Positions 35,041 to 45,742 of a DNA stretch of 64,000 bases are shown here, piece by piece; positions within the stretch are counted from its first letter, which is position 1, and each line of letters starts with the position of its first letter. This DNA is from Calendula officinalis (lineage: Eukaryota > Streptophyta > Magnoliopsida > Asterales > Asteraceae): assembly GCA_963853835.1 (NCBI GenBank), contig OY970834.1, positions 26,790,365 to 26,854,364 of the forward strand. The letters run 5' to 3'. The notes beneath the pieces are model-generated. The model ran no database searches. It was not told the DNA's origin and saw nothing but the letters and a program-made list of their open reading frames with translations. Position numbers and translations under genes: made by a program.

Positions 35041-38029
35041 TTTACCAGATTAGTGATTTAAGCCAATTTACAGTATCTTAAAATTTTCAAAATTGAAATT
35101 TTACTTGTCGAAAATTAAGCTCCCTCTCCAAACGGCTTATTCTCCATCTTTAATGACGTTCATTCTCCAAACGGCAGGGATGGAGACAACGTGTCTTCTT
35201 CTCAACTACCACCATTCAATTACAGTCAACGTAAAGGATTTTCTTCACCGACAGTTAACCCTAAACAAAGGCATGTGATCATTGTACAAAAAATGAAGAA
35301 TCTATGTGCCGATTCTGAAAATTGGCTACAACGTTGGTGATCTCTTTGAACATTTCTCAAATATGTACTTTAACCTAATTCATCACATTCATTTTCATCT
35401 GCTTTCCATGGAGTATAATGTTTTTTTTCCTTCTGATTGCAATTGATCATTGTACAAAAAATTTCAACGTTTTACCATTTTTCCTGTTTTTTTAACTTTC
35501 TATGTGTTTAAATTATCCATTTCTAAAACTTTGATTTAATTGTGAGTTGTTAAAATTGAATTCTTTAATGTTTGATGTTTATAGTTATGAGGAAGTGTGA
35601 ATGAGTATTTTGCCCACCAAGTGTTTGATGTTTTGCCTGTGTGAACATTGATTTTTTAGAACCAGAAAGTGCAGCATTTCAAGCATATAAGAAATTATGG
35701 TTGTTTATTATTTGTACTGATTTGTAGAATTTACCTGCTGTGTTTAGAACCATAAATTGGTATATCTGGAAATAGACTTGAACAAGAGATGGCTTAGTAA
35801 TTGAACTTATTGGAATTTGGTTACCCTTTTTGGTCTTATATTTTTGCATATGTAAAAGTAATGGAATTTGGTTAACTAAGCATTGATTGAATCATGAAAG
35901 GATATCAAAACAGAGGATCATTGCCGGTAAATTAAGGTTTTTGTAGCTTAATTAGCTTCAACATGTTTAGATTGCTTACATGGATTTACGCAGCCTACCA
36001 AATTTGACTTGAGCCTTCATAACAGTGATCTCTCAAGGCAGCAGTATGCCACCATCTTCAATTGCCTGCTTCTATTTCTAGGTTTATTCAATTTTCTAGA
36101 ATCCACATACGCCCTAATCCCGTGTATAGTCGTTGCCTCTTCTCCAAAATTCAATGTCATCAATTTCAACATGTTCTCAAGCATTGAAGTTGTTTAATTC
36201 GTGTCAAGAATTGCCGATTATCAAGGATCGCCGATTAAAGAACAGGTAAATCATCCCAGTTGTTTAATTCGGCAACGAGATCTCCGATTTAGGAAATTGC
36301 TTAGTTATTTAAATTAAGATATCTATCCTGTTGTGCAAGAACCATCTACTGCATTAACTGTTTGGGTAAGAAGGTATATCCCAAACTGATTTCTGAACTG
36401 AAATAATATGATGATCAAATTTAGAATATGTATATTTATTTTAAAGATTAAAATAGTGATTCTTGCATTTTTATTTAGATATTGTTTTGAATCAGGTTAC
36501 TCAGGAAGACGTTAAACTCATTTCGTCACATACAAAAAGTATATTTTTTGAACTGAAAACCAGTTATCCAACCTGGACATTTTCCCACTTCTACTACTAC
36601 TGCTTTTGTCTTTTTGTTTTTTTAATTAAAAAATTAGGTTTGGTTTGATGCAGGGCGAGTCCATCAAAGACACCAGTTATGTGTTCCGTGTAGCAATTTT
36701 AATGGCTGCATTTGCAGCTGTTTTGATGACCCAGAAGCCATGAAAAGGTTAGTTTTGTGTTTGACTATACTTTTTAATGTTAGTATGAAGCAATAGTTAC
36801 TGTTTGATTTTAAAATGGGTTCAACAAGGTGATGTTTAATGGTTTACGGATTGCTGTCTTACTAAGATCAATGAAAAATTGATTTTTTTTGTTAATTTAG
36901 TCCTTAGGTTTTATCGAATTATGATAATGTAAAAAGGGAGAAATCATGGCTTTAGATTTTTGGTTGTTGGCCAAGCCTATGTAATACACTAAAACACAAT
37001 AAAGCAGTTATACTGTTTATGTAATAGAAAACCTGACATATTAACCAATAATATATAAAATCTAAATTATGTTAAACCAGTAAGTTAATCATCCATATTT
37101 CTCTATGATTTATGTTAAACCTATAAGTTATGTATTTCATATTGGCATGCAGCAACTCCAAATGATAGGGTATGAGGATTAGATTTTCTTTAGTTATACA
37201 ATTTAGGGACCAAAATATAGCAACGTTAGGGGACCATGACCACAAATAGTATCAAAGACATGAATTGAAGATGATAACGAGGATGATGAGGATATTGAAG
37301 ATGATGACGAGGGTAAAGTTGCAAAAATGGGGTTTTCATTAGTTTTTTTTATTTTTTATTAATTTCCCTGAATTTATTATTTTTCATTATATTTAACGTT
37401 ATTCTTTTATTCGACCTAATTCATTTGGAATATAATATGTTGAAATTTTGTGGTTTTATTTCACGCATAGCTTGCTTTTATTGATAGAAGATATAAACGT
37501 ATTTTGGTGTTCATTGCCACATAGTGGTCAAGACTATGAAACTTCAATTAGGATTTAGGATCAGATCACACATTTCAATACAGTACTCTGTTATAAATTA
37601 TTACATAACTCTTACCAATAAATACTTGGAACTAATGTTATGGCTTGCAGGACACACAAAACCAGAAGTTTCTGGGACAATTTATGATAAATAATATAAT
37701 AAGCAATAATCTCTCATTTAATTCTTTTTTTTATATTTAATTAAAGCTAGCAGGCCATGAATTACATGAAGAACCTCTTCCTTCTGGTGGTATTATCACT
37801 AGAATAAGAGCAGTACATGTAAAACTATGTATGTTTGAATATAAATGTGTAACTGAAACATGCTGTAAATTTTTTAACTAAACTTTGACTTTATTATTCA
37901 AATATGAATTTAATACAGTTATAAAGTTTTGATTTTATTAAATTTTACTATTTAAATTATTTTTGAAGTACACTTTGACTATGAAAGGCATACTGTTACC
38001 ATTATGAAGATTTTAACCTAAAATTGACT
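35041..38029. other. Long AT-rich stretch, probably transposon interior
   Basis: No frame resembles a known family. A possible short exon lies at about 36653-36747 (acceptor GATGCAG, donor AAAAGGTTAG), and an acidic GAAGATGATGACGAGG tract at 37262-37320. Bounded by outward Helitron ends, it may be a patchwork of captured DNA, but that is inference. Confidence 0.35.
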
Positions 38030-38160
38030 ATAAAACCCGGTTCTACCCGGCCGGTTCAACCCGGGACCCGGGGAAGACATCGGGTCGAAAAAATACGGGT
38101 TTTTGTTTTTTGTCAAAGCCGCCAACCCGCTCGACCCGAAACCATTTTTGACACGGCTCA
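38030..38160. repeat. ACCCGG/GGGTCG-rich dispersed repeat
   Basis: Dense in CCCGG, GGGTCG and ACCCG words (GTTCAACCCGGGACCCGGGG). Same style as 195-362. Confidence 0.45.
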
Positions 38161-38419
38161 AGCTTAAAATTGTAGCCTGTAAAATAATAGTTAAGTTTAA
38201 AATGATATTTGTTGGGAAATTAAGATCATTAAGGTGATTCTGGATACTACAGATGCGTGAAAACATGTTAGATTTTATTATGTTTTGTCTAAGTCACAGT
38301 CTTTGAATCACTTTTTGATTTCAACTAAAATAAACATCAATTTGCAAAATGTTGTAGGAGGTAGAACAAAGACAATAAAAAACGTCACTCTTCATAGTAA
38401 GTTTTACCCACTTGGCTGA

Positions 38420-38832
38420 ACTTAATTGAAAGTGCATAACTGAATTGATTACTAAGATTAATGTTTCAATATTAGGGTCAAGAGTGAAGAACAAGAAGGC
38501 TTGAAGGTTATTTGCTGCGACCACGATGGCAACTTAACTGAAAGTGCATTACTTAATTAATGTTTCAATATTAGGGTCAAGAGTTAAGAACAAGAAGGGT
38601 TTGAAGGTTATTTGTTGCAACCACGATGGCAACTCCACCAACTCAACGACAAACGTCGTATACATAGAAGTTTATTTCGTCTTTAAATTTTTTAGCGGAT
38701 TATTTATGTATAACAAAACGTTTATTTATCAATTCAATAATAATTGACTATTTGGTTTCATACGTTATTCTCATTGTTCTACCTTCTATATCTCGAAGCA
38801 TGCCCACCCAATCGGGCGGGCTTTGAAGCTAG
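38420..38832 (+). mobile_element. Helitron 3' remnant with helicase C-terminus
   Basis: Encodes SRVKNKKGLKVICC and the STNSTTNVVYIEV tail (38573-38670), matching the last residues of the RepHel at 7299. A hairpin follows (GCCCACCC-AAT-CGGGCGGGC), then CTAG before T at 38833, the Helitron 3' terminus. A block of about 110 bp including the SRVKNKK codons is tandemly duplicated (copies starting near 38420 and 38531). The rest of the helicase is missing. Confidence 0.8.
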
Positions 38833-38939
38833 TTAAAAGGATATAGTATTACAACAATATCTGATACAAAAGAGTGTGTCCCCTTTCCCTTAGTAAACGA
38901 AGACCAGGGACTGTGACTGTAATAAGTGGCAAACCACAG

Positions 38940-38962
38940 GGACGTTCCGTGTAATTTACTCT
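38940..38962. repeat. Lone Mutator-MITE terminus
   Basis: CAGGGACGTTCCGTGTAATTTACTC resembles one end of the MITE in the CLC intron (ending GTGTAATTTACTC). No matching second end was found. Confidence 0.4.
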
Positions 38963-39034
38963 TATCATAATGCTTGACTTAAAATAGAAAAATATATAGC
39001 CCAGGGTAAAAGTAGTAAATTTTAAAAGATCTTA

Positions 39035-42000
39035 TCTTTACTATATTATAAAGCATTTACCCCTTCTATAATTAGCAAGGCTGAAAATTCAGCCAACACA
39101 CTTGCTAATTATGGAAATTACTGAACTATAATAAAAATGATGGACGTAAGACTCGAACCTGCGACTTGGGAGTTACCAAGTATCATCTTTAACCAACCGA
39201 GCTAATTAGAAGATGTTGAACAAAGGTTATCCATTCCTTTATTAAACACTCCATTTAATAAAGAGAATCATGTGATTTATCTAGCAGCTAGCCTACTAGG
39301 CATTCCAATCGTTGCCTTGAAAGTCGACGGGACTTTTTTGGAAAATGTAATATTCGCTTGCATCGGATAACTCTACAAATCCCACCCTTTCTTCTTCACC
39401 CCGGCAAACTCAAATCGACAGGGCTTCTTGGAGCGATGGGTGGGTGTTTTTACACGTCGAACGTGGGTATCCTTCTCACGACTGGGTGTTTTTACACACT
39501 TGCTAATTAGGTGAAGGCATCAAACTCAAATCTAACATCCATTCTTCTTTTTCATGGTTTTGTTCATCTCTTAATCACGTAAGGAAGGCCCTCAAACCAT
39601 TCTTCACTTTTATGGTTTTGTTCATCTATTTTATGCTTTCGTGGAAATTTGATTACATGATATTTTGAAATGTTCACTTAATCGTAGTTTAATAGTTTAG
39701 AGAATACATATTACACATAAAGTATCTCTTTGCTCAATATGCTGCTAATTTTGTTCTTTTGTGGGAATTCGGAAACTGCCTACAATGTGTTTGATGAAAT
39801 GTGTATGAGAATTTTGATTACATGGTATTAGACTATTACCAAGTATTATAGTGTGGTTCCTTTTTTTTTTCCTTTCAAGATATGTTTATCTAGAGTTTTT
39901 AACAGAGACTGAGCTTAAATGTTACATAAATACCAGCGATTGAGTTGATTTTACAAATTTCAATTTATTTAACTGTTGTTTTGTATGGCAAAAAGATTAG
40001 GTGATGTCAGCATTCCTTGTGGTGTATCTTCTCCAACTCTTGACAAGAATATACTTTGATGAGGATAACTCTTATGGTTGTCTGTCAGTTGAGGTGAAAA
40101 TCAACTTTATTTACCTTAAATCAGTAAAATTATAACTATTTGTGTGTACTTTTGTAATGTTGATTTTAGGCAGCATCTGATATTTTCATGCTATGAAGTT
40201 ACATAGCAAACGGCTTGGTAAATAGCTTCAAAATATAAGCATTACTTCTAATTAGATGCGAAAGTTTTATGAATATGTTTTTGTGATGTTGATGAGAAAG
40301 ATATTGCACAACATCTTAGGTTAATATGTTAATCACACTAACAGATGTTTTTAATAACTTTTAATTTTTTTTCCGACTGCTTTTATAATAACTCTGCTCC
40401 AGATACGGCACAAGAAAAAACAGGAAGAAAAGGAAGACTAAGGAAAGATATTTAGCACATGCTCATCTTTACTCTACTATCAATGTATTAGATGATTAAT
40501 GATTGATAATTAGATATATCATTTATTTTAGACTTTCTGATGTTATTAATTTGATATGTATAGGTTGCTCATTTTTGCAGAGTTGCAGACCTTACGAAAC
40601 ATCGGAGAAGATATGTATTTTGAGCATGTTGACCATGACAAAGTTCATAGCTTTCGTATATAAAAACAAATGCTATTTAACCTTTTTAAGGTATCTGTTA
40701 CATATTATGTTAAATTTTCATGTTTTAAACAATTTATTTTATACATATTCTTTTTACTTTCTTGCATCTACCTTAAATCCCTATGATTTGTCGTTTTTGT
40801 GTAGTGTGTTTAAAAAAACAATTAATTTTCAATGTGGTTTTTGTGAATCTGGAATAAATGTTATTACAATGTTATCCGAGGAAAAATAAATTTGGGATCA
40901 ATGTAAGAAATGTTCCAGCTTTAACTGATTTTTGAAACTGGTCAATATGATCAAATGCGTCAAATGCATAGGATGAATGAATGCATCCAAATTGAAGATG
41001 CATTATTGAATCAAGGGTTAGAGGGTCGGTCCGTTTACCACCCCTAATTAAATAGTCTTGCAACTACTAAACCCTGTTTGACCCGTTTGAGATGTAAGAC
41101 ACTCTAAATCGACCCATTTCATTAGTAAATGGAATGAAATTGCCACCTCTATTTGAATACACTAGCTAACTTGTTTATGATGATTTTGGTAGTTTTGGAC
41201 CCAAATCACAGATTGGTTCAATTGCGGGCCTGCATGAGGGAATTGTGCATAAGACACTACCAATTTTTTACTTATTTTCTTAACAAAATGTTGGTACTTG
41301 CTAATTTGTACCTTCATCTTTATATGAATTATGGTTATTGAGTGAGCATGTGGATTTTTTTGTTGGATTTACGCTTTTATTGGAGCATGAATGCATGACA
41401 GTGCTTAAAAAATTGATTATTATAGTTTTTGCTACTGAGGAACCTTATAATCTATTGATGTCTTTTAGTATTTTTTGCTTCAAAAGAAATACTATTGCGA
41501 GTTTGGTTAAAAAAAATGATAAATGATGAGAATGTCATTAAATAATTTAAAATAGTAAAATACGAAGTAATATTCAAACTAACATTGTTTAAAATTAATT
41601 GCTTTGATAGTTGAAAAAATAGAAAATTTTGATATAAAACTCATAAATAAACTATAAAAATCAATACTATTGTAGAATACAACCAAACAATGGAAAGGTT
41701 CTCTAACGCATTTCTCATAATTGATTCTCTATTGTACCAAAAGTGAGATAACTTTTAATTCTACAAGGTCATTCTCTTTTTCACCAACTCACCATTTCAA
41801 TTCTCTCTGATTTACTCATTCCAAACATTGAGTCTTGATTTAGAAATCTATTCTTTAAAATGTGATATCAAGAAGTTGGGCAAACGGTTAGGAAATGTAG
41901 CTTTCAAAAGCTTAATCATTTAAAAAAGAAGCTAGAATTCCAAAACACGTATGAGTTCATTTGGAGCAAAATTACCAATATGAATTCAATATGTTTGAAA

Positions 42001-42241
42001 AATTCCAATAAAGTTGTAGAAATGCTGAAGGATTAACTAAAAGAGCAATCGTATTGACTGACCTTGCCCGCTGCCTAAAGAGAGAATGAGACTCAACGGG
42101 CTATAGACGAACGCATGACCGAAAATGGAATACCCGAGAACCTTATCTAGACAGACAAAACATGCAACTAAACAGTATTTTGTTCGCCACAGATATATAG
42201 TTAAAGGGTACCCGCCGCCGCATTATGCGGGTACCTGCTAG
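39035..42241 (+). mobile_element. Complete 3.2-kb non-autonomous Helitron
   Basis: Starts TCTTTACTATATTATAAAGC after an A. It ends with the hairpin GGTACCCGC..GCGGGTACC, then TGCTAG before a T. Both termini match the small Helitron at 11504-12030. No Rep or helicase coding is visible. The interior, including a short open frame at 40503-40889, matches nothing I know and may include captured sequence. The 3' end lies about 600 bp upstream of the GT14 gene. Confidence 0.82.
39130..39210 (-). repeat. tRNA-like module inside the Helitron
   Basis: On the minus strand, TTAGCTCGGTTGGTTAAAG (A-box-like) and GCAGGTTCGAGTCTTACG (B-box-like) are about 35 bases apart. It is placed about 100 bp from the Helitron 5' end, as in the 11.5-kb copy, and shares the inner block TTGGGAGTT. 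Confidence 0.5.
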
Positions 42242-42378
42242 TTTACTGTAATTCTAAACCAAATCAAAAAAATTGAAGACACGAGGAAACCGAGAAGCTA
42301 TTAACAGCACGACTCTTGCGAATTTAGTCTTAAGACGATCATGTCATATTCGATTCACGACAGTTTTTTAGTTTACAA

Positions 42379-42381
42379 CTA

Positions 42382-42423
<42 letters not shown>

Positions 42424-42447
42424 TGACACACACACACAATCTCTCTG
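42379..42447. repeat. Compound (CT)n(CA)n microsatellite
   Basis: About 14 CT units followed by CA units, an interruption (CTGA), more CA, then CTCTCT. It lies upstream of the GT14 start, probably in its 5' UTR. Confidence 0.9.
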
Positions 42448-42839
42448 TACTTGATACAATCATCAAAACTTAGATACCACTCAAACACACACATATTCAT
42501 GTTTTGTCGCTCCCTTATTCTTCGTTCGATTTCGATCTTGATAGACACAAGCTCGCATGTTTGTGTTTGTGGGTATTTTAAATCCTTATAAACCCTAACA
42601 TGGGTTCCCTTTAATTTCTACTTTTTTTACACAGATTTAAGTTGATACGCTGATCTAATCCACTTCATTCTAGATTCAACCCTTCAATTTCAACCACCAA
42701 TTGCAAGAACTCGACTTAATTCCCGAGATCTTGTACTTCAATCCCAATACTCAGATCCCATCCGTACAATGTGGCTTCAGTTTTAATTTACTCGTCTTTT
42801 TTTATTTCCAACGCTATTTAATTAAATTATTATTATAAA

Positions 42840-45065
42840 ATGAGGGGTAGAGGTGAAAAAGATGAACATGTGTTCAAAGATTCATCAATTGGATTAATGA
42901 AACTTTTATGTGCTTTAATACTGTTTATGACCGGTATAATAATCGGATTGACTTCAAGTTCACATGTTGATAGATATTTCACTTCACAACCTGATAACAT
43001 TCATATGAATTACACATCTTCATCTTCTGCTCCTGCTCCTAGTTATGCTATTAGTATCGCCAAAACCGTTAATCATGATCACAATTGTAGCACCGATTCA
43101 GTTAATTGCAAGAAAGAAGATTGTTTGAGCATGGAGAGTTTTAAAATGCCTAAAAGTGTGACCCATAAAATGACAGCTAGAGCATCATTGGTCCCCCCGA
43201 ATACCCGTTTGAAAGAGTGCCTAAAATTGCTTTTATGTTCTTGACAAGAGGGCCTCTTCCATTATTGCCTTTATGGGAACGGTTTTTTCTAGGGCAGGAT
43301 GTGAATAAGTATTCGATTTATGTGCATACTAATCCCGGCGAACGTTTGTGTTTTCTACAATCGTCAGATTCCTAGTCAGGTATGGCTTAATCTCATATAT
43401 GTCTGTAGATTAGTGCATATATTGTTACCTAGTACTAATTTGTGTTCCTCAACCCCTTTTTTATGCAAAATGGATGTTTTTTTAGCTATACACCAAATAT
43501 ATAACTCCATACACGAAAGTATACAATTGTTATAGCAAACTTTACAACATATTAAAGCAATAATTATGGAGTGTGAAGTGATATATGTGGTGTAGAAATC
43601 ACTTCCCTATTTGTTTCTACCTGAATCCTTGGAATGCAATCCGTCAAGTCCCTTAGATTTTGATGTAACGATGATAATGGACAAATAAGTAAATTTAGCT
43701 TTAAAACGTGATTACATATTTTTTTGGGTTTGGTCTTTCGAAATCATCTTTTTTTCTCGAGTTGGCTTGGGTTCCCCGTTACATATTGTATAATTGTTTC
43801 AATAATAGTATAAATCCTTTTTAAGAGGTTTTAAGCATTAAAACTACAAATCACATCTGATTTCCCTTTTATCTAATTTTTTAGATTGTGAAATGGGGAA
43901 GTATCACACTTGTTGATGCCGAGAAGCGACTTTTAGGCAACGCATTGCTCGATTTCTCTAACGAACGATTTGTTCTTCTATCAGAAAGCTGCATCCCGAT
44001 ATATAATTTCCCAACTGTATACAATTATCTCATTGGTTCAACTTATAGTTTTCTTGATTCTTATAATGATCCGTCACGTGATGTGTTGGGTCGTTACAAT
44101 CGCCACATGGCACCTACTATTAAACCTCGTCATTGGAGGAAAGGGTCTCAGTGGTTCGAGATTCACCGCACAATTGCAATTAAAGTAGTCTCCGATACGA
44201 GGTACTTCTTTTTATTTTTATAAAAGGTCAAAAGTTCATCAGTAAAGCAGAGGTGGCAAAATAGGCCGGTTGGGTTGAGTCAAAACTATTTTTGTCCAAA
44301 AAATAATTTTTTTATACAATTATCATCAAGTATGATTACGAAACTTGTATTATTGTGATAATCGTTTAAATTTTTTTAAAAGAAAATGCTTTAGGAGGAT
44401 TTAATTTTATACGTTAAAAAATGGGAGGTGATTTGTACACAACCAAAATTAGTGTCTTCTTTAAAAGAAAATGCATCCGGACAACTTTACCCTTACATCT
44501 CTAACACTTTTATATTGTCTTCTTTAATAAAGTAAGGTGAAAATTGTCAAAACATAATCGTTTGTTATGTATGAATTTTTTTTGTTACCTACAAATCACC
44601 TCCCATTAAAAATACACCATGGGCGACCTTCGACAGTTTCCCTTTAACTATTTTATTGATTTTCCCGTTAGAGGTATAATATGTCCGTAATCCACCCATT
44701 TATAAATAAAAAAGATACAAAACAAAGTACATTTTAGGTGATTATTCTAACTGAGATACAAATTTATGATGCAAGGTACTATAGTCTCTTCAAAAAATAT
44801 TGCTTACCTTCTTGCTACCCGGACGAACATTACCTACCAACATTCACTAACATGTTTCATGGTGAGCTAAATGCTAATCGGACGGTAACATATGTCGATT
44901 GGTCATTGGGGGGCCCACATCCGGCAACTTTCTATTAGGAATAATGGGACCGTGTGTTCCTATAATAAAGGGACGACTTCAGTTTGTTTCTTATTTGCTC
45001 GTAAATTTAACAAGAATACGCTCGACCTTTTACTCAAACTCGCATCGACACTACTAGGGTCTTGA
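42840..45065 (+). pseudogene. Core-2/I-branching GT14 (DUF266) glycosyltransferase, broken
   Basis: Exon 1 (42840-43379) encodes a short cytosolic tail, a membrane anchor (LLCALILFMTGIIIGLTS), a stem and the start of the catalytic domain. Exon 2 (43885-44201) has VKWGSITLVDAEKRLL, NERFVLLSESCIPIYNFPTVY and HWRKGSQWFEIHR. Exon 3 (44738-45065) has CLPSCYPDEHYLPTF, VDWSLGGPHPATF and the C-terminal SVCFLFARKF. Such type-II Golgi enzymes are plant relatives of core-2/I-branching transferases. Breaks: a frame change at the C6 run 43193-43198; a second near 43340-43350 with lost codons; a loss and shift after GGPHPATF near 44935; and an odd exon-2/3 junction. One break might be a base-calling error, but all together point to a pseudogene. 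Confidence 0.8.
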
Positions 45066-45570
45066 AGTTATTCTGTCGGGTTTTTCGGATGCGAATTTTT
45101 GTCACATTTATTAGCCCTTTGTTGTAGATTTTAATCTATTTTCTCTAGTATACTTGTAATTTGCTAGTAATTATGGGCCTTGATTGATCTAGTACACATT
45201 GTACACAAGTTTTGCAATATATTCATGTCAACAAATAGATTTAAATAAGTTACAATTTTTCTATTATTAAGAATATGCAACTCTCTACGGCTCAATTATT
45301 TCTGCATGCCATAACGAATGCCAGAGCAATTTTATCAGGAACTTATAAAGCTTATTTAAACACAAATATGTAGGATTGTGATGCAAATTTGCTTGAGGAA
45401 GCAATGTTACGAATTTGTAATTAAGGAATTTGATTATTATGATTTGCTTTTTTATCAAATGGAGTAATATGTTACAAGAGTAATTTGATACTAGTAGGTT
45501 TAGGAGACTTCTAGTGATTGAAGCTTTAGGAATTTGTAAAGTGTGCAATTTTGAATTTTGATTGTACTTT
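45066..45570. other. Intergenic, AT-rich
   Basis: Downstream of the GT14 pseudogene, probably containing its former 3' UTR. The open frame on the minus strand at 45285-45548 has no recognisable features. Confidence 0.4.
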
Positions 45571-45575
45571 GTTTT
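45571..45575. repeat. Target-site duplication GTTTT, left
   Basis: GTTTT precedes the LTR at 45576 and follows the other LTR at 50438-50442. Confidence 0.85.
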
Positions 45576-45742
45576 TGAAAGAATTCAATGTGTTGCCTTT
45601 CTATTCCATAATGTGTTCAATATATAATACAAAGATTGCCTTTCATTTGGGCAATAATTACGCTACTGTTTAATTCCTACCATATATGACTTTTGACTAA
45701 TATCTATACAATAATGAGTATTAATGTCAAAATATTCTAATA
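45576..45742 (-). repeat. Copia LTR (3' in element orientation)
   Basis: 167 bp, plus-strand TGAAAGAATTC to TTCTAATA. The Pol stop codon (45737-45739) lies just inside it. Confidence 0.95.

Noticed and set aside
36653..36747. Possible captured exon with Cys-rich or hydrophobic reading
   Set aside because: Splice-like borders exist, but no frame matches a family well enough to name.
37262..37320. Acidic Glu/Asp-rich segment resembling a NAP1-like tail
   Set aside because: Low-complexity sequence alone is not evidence; no neighbouring conserved sequence.
43888..44188. Second open frame over GT14 exon 2
   Set aside because: Out-of-frame shadow of the conserved glycosyltransferase exon.
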